64,000 nt of DNA, taken from assembly GCA_021292105.1 (NCBI GenBank), contig CM037873.1, forward strand, positions 9,897,489 through 9,961,488, read 5' to 3'. How positions within the stretch are numbered: position 1 is the stretch's first letter; every line of letters starts with the position of its first letter. Below, piece after piece: positions 14,131 through 27,321 of this stretch. Under the pieces are notes generated by a model. It ran no database searches and was not told the origin of the DNA. It saw only the letters and a list, made by a program, of their open reading frames with translations. The DNA is from Anadara kagoshimensis (Eukaryota; Mollusca; Bivalvia; Arcoida; Arcidae). A program made the position numbers and the translations under genes.

Positions 14131-15266
14131 CGTAGGGGTAAACTAATTTAATTATCATTAAATAAGAGACGATTTTAAATACATTTGTACACATTCGACC
14201 AAAGTATGTTTTTACTATCTTGAATGGTTGTCATACTATTTTTTATGGTTTGTACTCAAAGCAAATCTTTGGTGCATTACATAATGCAAAAATGTGACGG
14301 TGAAATCTCACATTGAATACTGCATTGGAAATATTTAATTCCATTTACAATATCAACAGTGAAAATTAAATTTCGTTCCAATTTTCCTATATAATCATAT
14401 CAAAATCAAATACGCAAAAAGCAAGAACGCATGCTAGGTACTATTCAAGGAATGTCTTCTTTCTTTGACATTAAAATCATTAACACATAGTTTTCTGAAC
14501 ATATTATCATGTACCAATATATTGAGTTGCAAAGATGGAAAAGCAAGAACGCATACATGTTATTGTTAGAGAAAAGATTCTTAAATTATTAAGACCATTG
14601 TTCACATAGTTTTCATAAAAAAATACCATGTATAAATAGCCAAAAAAATGAAATTCAAATTAAAGTTTAAGTCTTGAAATTTTATCAAAAGCGTGAGGTC
14701 TGTTAAGCATTGTTCCGCAAAAGGATCTAGCCATGTTTCCTTTCATTCTTCCTAACAAAATAATGCATAGTTTGAACAAAAATAAACATCTTACAAATAA
14801 GCATCATTAAAGAAAAGTTTTCATAACCTTTCGATTCTTACTGGATAAATAGGTTATATGTGTGTGTCTGATGGTAATAGCTGTTGATTATATCATAAAC
14901 TTTGCTATATCGACCGCCGATGTAGCTCCCTAAAATTGCCGCCTGCCATATTTAATTAAAGATTTCTCCTCTATTTACAACTCTTTTTGAGATAATTCAA
15001 AGTGCTTTACAAGTTTAAAATTTCTTTCTTAGTCTGTAAATCAATAACTTAAATTGGTTTTGACTTCGTCGACAAATGAAACATAATTCAACTGAAAATA
15101 CAAAAAACGTGCTTAAAGATATCTGTACCAAGTGTGAAAATGAAAGTTCGCTAGATGTATATTAAAAGTTTTAAACACATTAATATTAATTTAAAGATAC
15201 AGTCAACTAACTGTATTTCCTATTAGTTTATTAAATGCACCATTATTAAAAGACATACTTACTGGT

Positions 15267-15382
15267 CCATGTTCAAATCATAATTCAAAAAATAAAAAAC
15301 TTTGAATATTGGAATATTTATTTAGACACGTGAACTTCCGACACTTCAGAAGTGATGCCGGGTTATCCGGAAGGTAAGCATA
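15267..15382 (-). mobile_element. Penelope-like tail fragment
   Basis: Contains gacacgtgaacttcc and ccggaaggtaagcat, then an AT dinucleotide run. The GGAAGT hairpin partner is changed. Confidence 0.6.
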
Positions 15383-15599
15383 TATATATATATATGTTGG
15401 TCTCTTGCAATTCTTAGACAAAAATGAACATAAAACAGAATTAATAACACGAGACGATACTAATAACAATCCTCTTTTCGAAAATTGTATCAAATCATAT
15501 TTCTTTGATAAAAAATTATTTCTTTTAAACTCCGTACATTAATCTTTTAAAACATTGACCAATATTATTGGTACATTCTCTCTATTCTTACATTTGATA

Positions 15600-15890
15600 A
15601 ACTAGAACTGCTTCTTGAGAGCCAAATACTCCCCGTTTCCAAAATAAACAAGGGTTTAATGTCTTCCCACGACCTTGACCTTTCCTATATGACCTTGTTT
15701 AAAGGTCATAACTCGCCTTTGAACCATGAAGATTATACCATGAAGATTATTCATGTGAAGTTTTATGACAGTCGTCCAAAGCAATTATGAGATTTTACAT
15801 GATTTAACAAGGACAGCTAGACGGACAGACAGATATGATGGTTGCTATATACCCCTCTTAAACGAGTTTTCGGGGATAAAACTAGTTTGG
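15600..15890. repeat. Dispersed bivalve-type repeat, copy
   Basis: Starts ctagaactgcttcttgagag; shares ccttgacctttcc, aagttttatgaca, cggacagacaga and tatacccctc with 13895-14130. Confidence 0.65.
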
Positions 15891-16425
15891 AAGGAGTTAT
15901 AAAAATATACTTTAAACAGCAATATTGAAGCCTACTTTATTCGGTTATTTTAAGTTAGTAAGTCAAAATTAAAATTTGACCCGTGGGTACAGTTTAATCG
16001 ATTTTCCCATGTTTATCTGAAGTCGATTGTTATTTTGTATATTCTTTAGCAGAATTCTGTTATGATTTAATTAAAAACAAGACATGAAAATATTGTAGCC
16101 ATGGATTTTGAAGAAACAGACGATAAAGATTCACCTTATATGAAATTAAGCCATAAATCATTGCTTAAAGTGTGTCTGGCTCCAGGAATTATCGGCGATT
16201 TTTAAACTCAGATTAATAGATTTTCTGGTGCAACGTTTTTATATGGATCATATTTTTTCTCGGTCCAATGATTTTGGTATTCAGCAGTTAAGAAACATAA
16301 TTTCTATACATGCATAATTTTAAAACAGTCCCCTGAAATATTTGTCATGAGGTATTATCTGTCAGTTGCGTCTGTGTTACTACTTAATTACAATGGACTT
16401 TGACAGCAGTTTTATTTTCCTGAGT

Positions 16426-16430
<5 letters not shown>

Positions 16431-16482
<52 letters not shown>

Positions 16483-16506
16483 AGAGGGTGGGGGGGGGGG
16501 GGGGGG
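16431..16506. repeat. (GA)n followed by G-run
   Basis: 22 GA units (16431-16474), then a nearly pure G tract with a few A/T. Strong strand asymmetry; the G tract could form G-quadruplex DNA. Confidence 0.97.
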
Positions 16507-16743
16507 TAAGTGAACACATTGACAGGACCACCCTTAGCGTGTTTTATTCACACACAGTAAGTTGCTTGCAACATTTGTTGACCACAGATTATATATATAT
16601 CATTAGTCTTCTAGAAAAAATCTGGAAATCCTCAAAAACTAAATTAATTCCCCCGTACAAAGTATTCCCTAAGCAAAATTTGGATTAATATATTTTGACC
16701 CTTTTCAACCCCTTGAAGAAACTGGTTTCACAATGTTGGTCTA

Positions 16744-16789
16744 AGTACTACGGATAAGGAATTGTATTCCGTAACGGTTGTTTAGTGCT
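16744..16789 (+). ncRNA. Hammerhead-like relic
   Basis: Stem I halves AGTACTA/TAGTGCT and stem II GGAAT/ATTCC survive. The core reads CGGATAAG instead of CTGATGAG and GTAAC instead of GAAAC, so it should be inactive. The shared upstream text 'cttttcaacc...ttggtc' links it to the other two. Confidence 0.4.
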
Positions 16790-18452
16790 GTTAACCTCGT
16801 CATCTATATTTGTTATTGTTATCGCCATGGCAATATTTCAAAGTGACATAAAAATTCAAATCAAAAAATTGAAAAATAGTTTCTGGTCTCAATCCATGAC
16901 TAAATCTCTATAAAGCCTGACGAATCTGATATAACTATCATATTAAAGCTATTGATATTAAATTTACAAGACAAATCACTTTTGCTAAAAACGGGATCGA
17001 TAGAATGGCAATTTATCAATTGGGATCTTGAAATCTTGTGAGAAATTATTTTTGGTAATATTTATTTCAGTTTTCAAGAGTGTGCTATAAAAAGGTTTTG
17101 AAAATTAAACCTTTAGAACACTTTTCTTTCGTATTGTGCTTCAAAACAGCTTAAAATAGCGGATCTGTCAAATTTCTGTTAACGGTATTAAAATCTGTTT
17201 TTATGTTTCTGCAAAACCGTAAAAACTTTCAGCAAATAAAACAAATCCTCTTTTAAAACATAAAAACGCATTATCACAAAATTATATTAATTATATTTTA
17301 ATGACATTGACTAAAGGCTAATTGTCAATGCATTATATAAAATCATTATAAAACAAGTAATTATTTTATGTCATTATTTAATTCAAATGGTACTGCATTT
17401 CTATGGAAACATAATGCATTGGATTAGGAAATAACGATGATAGAAATAAACAGGGCGTAAAACTTCTGGAAATCTTTATCAAACGAGGTGGAAGCATTGC
17501 AAGACTCGCACGAAATCCACATTACTTCCAAACATTAAACTAGAGGCAAGGGCTAAATATTGATATCTTAGAAGTGATTCCGTGAGTCTTACAGCCTAAT
17601 GATGTAAAATCATTTTAAGGCTTAATGGAGAATAATTGGATATTAGGATATAATTTTAGTAAATGGGAAGTTTTACAGATATAATGCATTTTGTCAATCT
17701 TCATGATAAAGCATAAAATTGATGGTTGATATTCACTTAATCGTATTATAAAATCCCTCATAAAGTCGTTTTATGTTTCTAGGATATTTTTATCTAAGAT
17801 GCACTAAACATTGTAATTAATGGGAAAATGCAGAATCTTACAATTTTCTTACTTGAAATTGCTGTTGTATCTGCTTTCAATTCTGCTTGTAGAATGTTAT
17901 TCGTTTCTACTTAACATATCATTTTTAAATGTATTAAATTATATATTTAAAAAAAATATCGATTGAGGTGTATCTTTAATCAAAACTTCTTAATGATTAA
18001 AGTAATGTCAGTCACATTATTCCAATTTTATAATACCTACTAGATTGCCAAAAGAACCAATTAAGCAGTATCGCTAGAATACCTAGTTACATGTGTTAAT
18101 ATGTTCAGCATCAAAGATTCCGATTTGACACTGTCTCAGGTTTTACTTCAGAATGGTCTGCAATTATGTTAAAGTATGCAGTACAATACGTTTATATTTA
18201 TTTGTTCATCAGTATTGTGAGAAAATCGAATTCTAAACTCCAGCAGTCTCTTGACAGACAAATGCATCTGCCCTCACTGGCTAGGCGGACGGACACTTTT
18301 TGATATGTAACACATTGTCTCATTTTGGTAAACGTTTATGTCAAATTTGATCAAAATCAATCAAAAGACATAGACGGTATGGAGAGGCTATTTAAAAAAT
18401 TATATCATTTACTGTATGTTGAAAATATTTTTATTTATTTATTATGTTTCAG
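16790..18452. other. Sequence upstream of the first visible receptor exon
   Basis: Most likely an intron of the receptor, because exon 18453 starts in mid-codon. Contains T-rich and AT-rich sequence and a degenerate 'ggcggacggacac' repeat piece near 18240-18390. No coding exon recognised. Confidence 0.5.
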
Positions 18453-18698
18453 TTTGTAAACACTTACAGAATGGAGTATTCATGTTGTTTGGGTCAAAGG
18501 TGTTTCAGTCAAGGGAGATAATTCAGTCTTTTACACAGCGGTTACACATGCCATACCTGACAACAAAGATAGCAGAAACTGCCTTAAAGAATGGACCTTA
18601 TGAAATCCACCTGAGACCATCAGTCACAGAGGCTTTAAGTGATGTTATAAAACATTTTAAATGGAAACAAATACATTATGTTTACGACTCTGACGCAG
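18453..18698 (+). CDS. GRIA-like: Glutamate receptor, visible exon 1 (ATD)
   Basis: Begins after a tttcag acceptor with two bases of a split codon, so at least one coding exon precedes it. It encodes [13 protein letters not shown] and [17 protein letters not shown], matching the AMPA ATD 'CSQFSRGVFAIFG' and 'RPDLKGALLSLI' region, and ends in YDSDAG at a gtaaat donor (phase 1). The Cys near its start is the first partner of the conserved ATD disulfide. Confidence 0.9.
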
Positions 18699-21621
18699 GT
18701 AAATATGCATTAGTTATATAGAAGGGTTTCAAATAATTAAAAGGTCAATAACTCCCATATTGAGTAATCTGATCGACCCTTTTGTGGATATGGAATTGTC
18801 TTCGGCTTTTTTTTTTTTTTTTTTTTTTTAAAAATTCGACTTCCGATCTGGTATATTCAATCATTTCTAAATGGAATGTCATGGCAAGAACCGTGTGCAC
18901 CTATTATTCTAATAATGGTAAGTTGGCAAAAAAAGTTCCATTCAGATGTTAAGTATTGGTTGAAATGTAAGTGCAGTCGGCATTTATTTACGAATATGCT
19001 AGCATTTGGAAATTCTTACGATGAAAAAACTTATTTATGGTTATCATAATATATGATAATTTATACACAATATAAGAACCCGACTCAAACGCATGCTTTT
19101 TATGTCCTTCATTTTATCTGATGCGTTACATTTGGTGGCACTTCATATAATAACATATCAAATGATCAAATGATCAGCTTTTTGAACAGCATAAGACTAT
19201 CATATAACAAAGCCAACGTCGTTAATAAGATAAAACAGATTGACTTATGGCTATAAAATTGTTTCAATATTAATGCATAATGTTATTCGGTTATTTTATA
19301 TTATTTATATTGATGTTATTAGCAAATAAATTGTTTTCTTTCACAGAAAAGAATATATCAACTACAAATATTTTATATAAGATATATTAAACTATTGTTT
19401 TGTGTGTGATAAAGAATTTATATGTGTTTGAAATAATGTGCTAATAGGAATGTAATTGGAATTATTACCACCCTGTTGTTCCAACATAGATCACATATGA
19501 CATTGCCTGACCACATTAACAATTGTTGACATTTGGAATATTTTAAAAATCGTTCCAAAAATGTTATGTACATACGGTTCGAATGTAGCCTAAATCTAAA
19601 TCATTATAATGATTATTTTAATAAAACCACAATAAATATTACAAGCATCTAGATAATTGGATGGTTTGTTGACAGATGTCAAACATCCGAAAATGTCAAC
19701 ATGCGCTGTACATTGTAGTTACACTATTGCAACAATCAGCACACTAACATAATATTAATATTCCTCAAAAGCTTAAGTTTAAACTGAAATTTCGAGAGAT
19801 GACAATATTGACTGACTTCCTTTTAGAAATGCAATATGACAAAACATAACCTATACAATTGAAATACAAATCAAACCTATTGAAAGCTTGCAACAACCAT
19901 TTAACTGAAAGAAATCTGGAATTCATTGTATATAGATTTCCAAGAAAAATATGAATCGTAAGGAAATGAAAAAAAAACCTGACGAGTATTTCTTAAGAAA
20001 ATTAAAATTGCAATACAGAGTTGTCTTAGTACTTGTACAAACCGATGAGTTATTCAAACAAACTTCAGTTTAGATTATTCAATTTCCTTTTTCTAAATTG
20101 ATCATTATAAATCAACAAGTTTTAATACTTTATTCACTTCAAGAATGTCATTTCCGTGAAACGAAGACACGCTTTAAAAATGTGCGAGGGTAATCGAATG
20201 TTATGAATTATAAATGTAAGGAAGAAGCAAGTATATGTGGAACTGGCTTCATGGTTTGTTCTTTATCATCAAAACAAGCCCTAACAAAGAAAGTGCATTT
20301 AAAGTATAACAATTTCATTATTAATCAAATATCTCCTTATGATGCTGATGGAGAATTCGATTCCTTTGATTCAATTATGCATCTTGACTGATGTATGTAT
20401 AAAGTGAACAATATCCTTTTAGCCTAGGTCGGGTTAATTTATTTAATTAATAACATAGCCAGCTTAAATATAGATGGATATTACCTTTCCGCGATTTTAG
20501 ACGCCCCTAGTTGTGAAACAAGCCCACCATAATTCCGTTATCTACACTACTGATCATCATTTTGTCAATATATCGAGGGTTTTATAATCAGTGATGGTTT
20601 AACATTGGCATACTATAAAGACCAATTTAAACAATTGGAACATGTGTTGGTTAACGCCAGCTAAACGGGAGGTTCTTGCTCTTCCAGAGCACCTAACCTG
20701 ACTTCCCAAATGAATATTCACGTGTTTGACCAAATTTACCAGTGTTTAATTTGTATTTGTGGATTCTGATTTGACTGGCATACTTTGGTTTTTTTCAATT
20801 ATTATTATTATTATATATGCTATTGTATGTTTTAAAAATGAAACAGATTCTGAAGAATAAAATTCCTTTACCACAACTATCCTAATGACATTTATAAATA
20901 AATTTAATGTCATCTTCGGATTTCAGAGAATCTTACGTCACAGGGTGATATTACCTAGGGTGACATTACGAAAAATGCCACATGCACAGAAAAAGTGCGT
21001 ATGAGGTTCGAACGCATTTCTCTTCTAAATCAATAAATCGTTTCTCTAAAGTAATGTTTAATATGATTAATGTCACAAACGTCTCACAAGTTGCTTACAG
21101 ACGACAGCTGACTGTCATGACTTTATGACTCGGCTTCGCCTCGGTTAACAATCAAATTTCTCGGGGAGGGGGGGGGCAAAATGGACTGTCATCCAATCAA
21201 ATATTTAATATGTATAGATATCCTGAATTACAGCGTTTATGACGTCAACTTATGCCAGTAATCACAGATAATAATGTTACAAGTATATGTTATGAATTGG
21301 AATATAGGTTGGGGTCATTTACCTTCTTCCGTCAAACCGTAGTTGAAAATTCATCTTGATAACCACGGAAATCCTGTTGAAAGATTTATGGTTACACTAT
21401 GGGGATTTCAAATATTAAAATGTGGAACGATACCCCTGTAGGATTTTCATGTCGTATACGCCAAGAGATTTGTCGTTTACTTTGTTTAGCATCATGTAAA
21501 TCCACTAAAGGTAAATGTGTTCTTCTCTACAGCAACCATTTATGATAATTGGAAATGCGCTTATCGAGTACGAGTAACCAACTATATGTAACCAACAGCT
21601 GGCCAAAGGACTCACCGGCTT

Positions 21622-21669
<48 letters not shown>

Positions 21670-24600
21670 GTTTAACTATTAAAAAGCAGCACTATTGAGA
21701 TTTTGGTATCCAAAATGGAATATCTAGCGACAGTCGACTTCTATTACTTTCAATTTAGGGGGAGTATGCTGTGAATTTCACACATTTTAGACGCTTCGAG
21801 ATACACACTGTCAGATAGAAGGCCATATGTGGAGAGAGAAAGAGAGAGAGAGACTCGTACAGATCATATATTTACAGGATACACATGGTTCAAAATAAAA
21901 TTTGACTGATTAACTATTGTAGTAATAGATGGTTTATATTAGGCTGAAGTTTGATTAAATCCCTCTTTGGTTTAAAGTGTAAGTTAAACGATTTTCGATA
22001 ATTTGAGTATAAATAGTAAATGCCGTAATTAAAACAATGTCGAAAACCCCGTGATCGTACATGGTCTCCTTTTCGAGATATACGTGGTGAAACCTCCAAT
22101 TTTGCACCTGGAAAAATTTGTAATCAAGCCTGTACAGGCAACTTCCGGTTTTCGACGATCACACTTGTGACGTCATCAATAAGTACATGTAGCGCGAAAG
22201 TGCGCGTGATGCACTAACAACTGTCTGGGTTACAACGACTGAAAGGTGCGCTTCAGCTCTCCAATCAACGGCGGAATTTACGTGAATACGAAATACTGAC
22301 AGACTTCAAGGTGTAAACATGACAGAACATTCAGTAAATTTTACGAGCCATACGAAATTGTGAGGTGGAAAATGTATCAGATTCATCAGAAGAAACTGTC
22401 TGACAGGGTTAATGCAGTACATGGTAGTGTATATTGTAATTTTTACGAACTATTTTCTCTTTTTTTTTTTTTTTACAGCACATCTACAGTGTATTGTCAT
22501 TTTTTTTATTTCCTTGCGTTTGAGGGTCAATGTTTAATGAAAGTAGGTGTCTATGTGTCACAACCACGCCACATGCACGTTTTAGTACAGGCTACCGGTT
22601 CCACATACCACAATCACGACAATGACCAGCTGACAATCCTATTATTTTGCCTTATACAGGTACAAATTCCAATGCATTCTGTGGTTTTAGGTTTACATTT
22701 GCATAGGTTGTTATAACCATTATCTTGGCACTGCTTGTTAAAAATATAATATAGTGCGATATGAAGTTACTGGTTGGCTACTTGCCTTAGGTTTGAACCC
22801 CATAATCCTTACTTTCACAACTTGAGCTGATCAGCTAGTGTCAGTTTCAACATGTCAAAAATCATTTCTTAATAATAAAAAAATAATAATAATATAAATC
22901 TGTTAAAGTCTAGTTTTAAAACATCACCACTCAGGATTATATTTATTGTAAATTGAAAAAAATGTATTTGATTATTCTTTTCTGTTACATGGGTATCAAA
23001 GGAAGACATTCAACATATCCATCAGCAATCAGTTTGTGCTGTTTAATAGGTATACAGTGGGGAGGATGTACAATTTTGTATCAGGCAGATGAATTGAAAT
23101 ATCCATAATCTGTGAATACCCAACCTCATGTGTGTATGCAAATCACTTGTTTTAATCCTGACTGGATAATAGCTGTTATCCAATTTGTGGTCAAGACAGT
23201 CTAATGACCATCTTGTTCTCTGGTAAATATGACATTGTCCAACTTTCTTTCCAGAAAAACTTATTACACATGTATATGGTTAATCTGCTGTTGTGTCTAT
23301 CTGTTTTACCCTACCATACACTCTTGATAGCATGTCCTACCCCAGGTACCAATTATGTGTCTAATTATGTTAGGTTAGATTTAAATGTAAAAAAAAATGT
23401 TTTCAAACAATCAAAATTCATTGCACTTTAAATAACTTGGTATACATAATTATGATATAGCAGTAATTAATGGTTAATTATTTCATTGTTTTCAATGAAG
23501 CCTCTTTTAATACTTAAAATATTTCTCTTTTCAGATAAAACAAATTGCATGTAAAAAGATAATGAAGGCTTAACAAATACAGTATAGCAGTCACATGATG
23601 GAATTTACATTGATCTGTCATGATAACAGTGGGGTTCAAAATTGACAAGATTTTGACAGTCCTTGTAATTAATGTTATTGTTTATTTAACTACTTCAGTA
23701 GATTTGGGACATATCCTCAGGTGAGTGTTAATTTATATAAATAAGGGGTTCAAAATTTCAAAACATATTTTTTTAATTGAAGGTCCAGGACCTTTTGCCT
23801 TTTTTCATGGGTTCAACATAATTTTTTGAAAGACAAATATCACTGAAAGTTCCATGTGCAATTAACATTTGAAAATATGTAATCATTTAAAAAAAAGTAG
23901 TATTTTCTTGTTAAGAGAAAAATTTTGGGTCCATCAGACTTTTCAAGTTTTAACTTTTCAAGGGTCCCAACACCCAATATATCCCAGACCAAGACAATTT
24001 TGAACCTCTGTATATTCATAGGTCTCACAGGCCAAATATGGCCAAGTTCTATTTTTCATTATATTGAATAATTCAGAGTTGTATATTTATACTCAGTGCA
24101 AACAAAGTTGGGGCCCACTGGGGTATATGGGAATCACCCTGTCCATCTGTCCAAATATAATGTTCACTCCATATCTTCTATGTCTATGGATCAATTTTAA
24201 TGAAACTTGCAACAAATGAAAACAACATGAGACAATGTGTTGCATACCAAATTAAGGTGAATATAACAAGGAATAAATCTTACAAATGACAGCTAGCAAG
24301 ATGGGGGGGGGGCTGTCTAAAGAGCTGCTCTAGTTATGTGAAGTAAACTTAATATATTGTGTGATTATTATCTTACATTCATGACAAATTCTTGTTTACT
24401 TTTGCTATTGTGTGATTTGTATGATCAAATTCAATAGAAAATACAGTGTATTCATTTATATTTTGATAGGTACACATTCATTGCAATACAGATTCAACCT
24501 GATATTGATAGAGAATTCAAAATTCAGAGAGGAAGTGAAATATCCGAGACAAGTTTAAAGGAAAAGAAACTATGTATAATATTTCATTTTGTACTAGTCA

Positions 24601-27270
24601 GCATGCATTTAATTATTTAAATTTTTTGTAGTGGTTTAATTACTTCAATATACATAGCTTAGCATTTAAAGATGACATACTGGACATGAGACAGCTGAAC
24701 ATCAAGTGCAAGGTCTAGATTCTCAACTACAGTTTTGCAACCACTTGACCAGATTGTTCAATAACTTTACCAAAATGCAAAAGAAATAAATTATATGTTA
24801 GCACAAATTTGTCTAATTGAAGAGTAGCAAGGTATTTTCATTACATGAATTTGTTAATGTATCATACATGTATTAAAATTACTGTTGAGAAATAGTTTGT
24901 TTTTACTACCAGTACTCAGAGTTTTTCAAAGATCTTACTCAAAAACTATCTGATTGAAATTAATTTGGAATGGGGGGGGGGTTAATCAGATTTTATGGCA
25001 CAGGTTCACTGCCATAAGTACATGTAACAGGTACCCACAATATTGGTACTGGCTAACTTCATCTACACAGCTATCCATAAATAACTATACAATTTTATAG
25101 TCAAATTCCATCCATATTACCAATATATCAGAGGTTTTGCAGTATTTTGAAAAGCAAGTATGGTTGACCGAACCCGGTAGTTACGACGTAGTATATCCCG
25201 CTAGTATTGTTGGGAAGGTCTTGGGTTCGAGTCTCGGTTTGGTCGCTGTATTTTTCTTTCCCTATTGCATTTTGAGGCTCGCCCAACCCTGGTCTTGGAA
25301 GTGACCGACAAACAGATAGCTATATCGCAAAATACACGTTATACTGCAACGATTGTTTTGTTAGAAAAGGATTTAAGGATTATTAGGTCAGTCGTGATTA
25401 AATTCCGCTATGAACTCAACATCAACAACAGGGAGGAGGGGTCATGTACATGTGTTATGGAACGGTTGTGGCTGTTTACAGGCTAATTTAACCACCAAAC
25501 CTCATCATAATGCATTAACAGATCACTTGCGATTTATTCGTCTTCTTCTTACTAAACCTATGTAAAGTTGTCCTCAGTGGAGATCCTTTAATGCGGTTTG
25601 ACTGAACATTTTTAAGTTTCGGCGGTCGCCATACTTGTTTATGTTGTAAACAAGTGGGTGCTTATGCGCATGTCTGCAAACATTGGCTGTCACACTTGTG
25701 ACGTCACGAGTCATCGGAGAGAAATTCAAGTTTCCATTCAGGTGTGCAAAAGGGGTTATTTCAAAATTTCTCCGTAATTAGTGATTCGATTTTTGAAAGA
25801 AATACGGCGTTCGTCTCAGGGAAAGGAGTTTATTAAAATATGTTGATATCGTTTTTCATTGTACTTACACTTTAATTTGGAAAGACGCATACTGTTTTAC
25901 TCAACGAATTATCTAACTGTTTTATGAAACAAATCTTTGAATCTTTGATGATTTATATGTTTAATCAAGGCCAAAAACCATGTCTTCCACGTAGGAAATC
26001 TCTTCAATTATAACTAAAACCATGTGACAATATTATAATTCAAATCAGATCCATGTATTTTTTTTTTATTCATTATTCAAGATAATGAGAAATAATGTTG
26101 TTTAAAATTGAAATCTCAGCGACAGATTCCCATTGTTCTCATAAACCACGAAGATAGCTTTTGTTTAAATAATTGATGATAAATGCTTAAAATCAAGTAA
26201 AGGACAGATTACGGTATTACAGACCATCATGTTCAATTATAGATGTTGAGAAAATTTCTAGGTTTTTGACATATAACGAGGCAAGATATCATTACAGACG
26301 CCTTAATATAGAGATTATAATGAAAGGTTTACAAAATACTTTCTACAAGGTAGTAATTATCCATCAAAATATATCTCCTTGTCTGGAGAGCTGACCTTTA
26401 AGCTTCTGCTATATTTTATTTAGATGAGATGTATTTCGACATTAAAACGTTATAAAATATCAATCATGGTTGTAAAGCCCAAACTTGATGGAAAAAATAG
26501 GCATAAGGTCTTTTAAAATCCGGTAATTTGACTATGTATTACTTTGGTTTCCTGGAATGTTATCTCTTATATCGTGATTTTAAAACCATAAAAAGGCTGC
26601 ATCCACATCCATTTGTAAAAAGTACGGTTTCATTTTACATCTTGGATCAATACAATATCATAGTGTCATATACCATTTTTTGAATTTAATCATAAAATAC
26701 ATTCAAAAAATGGTATATGACAATATATTGTCATATACCATTTTTTGAATGTATTTTATGATTAAATTCAAAAAATGGTATATGACAATAGCAAGTACGT
26801 TTGACTAAACAGAGCGTGCTCTTGGTCCGTGTATTTCTGTGCTGCAAAGTTAGGGTTTTTTAAAACTTTTTTACTATTCCACATTTCATGGTGGTGTAAA
26901 TGTTAATATTGTTGGTATATCAGGCGTTTGAAAATAAATGATATTATATGTTTACCCTAAACATGCACTGGTCATGATTTGTTTATCTTAATAAATCTAA
27001 CCAGCGAAGCAATTTCCAGTTTTTAATCCTTAGCATCTTCTGTTTTTAAGAGATGACTATTTAGTCTGTAATAAGCATGATGTCATTAACTTATAATTTA
27101 ATTGAGCAACTTGCTACATAGTAACGTACATGTCAGCAAACTGATGATGTAAAAACTCTTTAAAGATAACGAAACGCCCACTATAACACCTATATAATAG
27201 AAAGTGAACTACAAAAGGACGGTCTGAGTATACGGGAACTTAACACAAATTCACATTCATCATGAAACGT

Positions 27271-27321
<51 letters not shown>

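Noticed and set aside
22360-22716. 118-residue ORF in the receptor intron
   Set aside because: Contains a T-run-encoded Phe stretch and no family motif; it looks like chance.
25166-25244. Functional tRNA gene
   Set aside because: The anticodon loop is too long and the D arm irregular; it fits a SINE head better.
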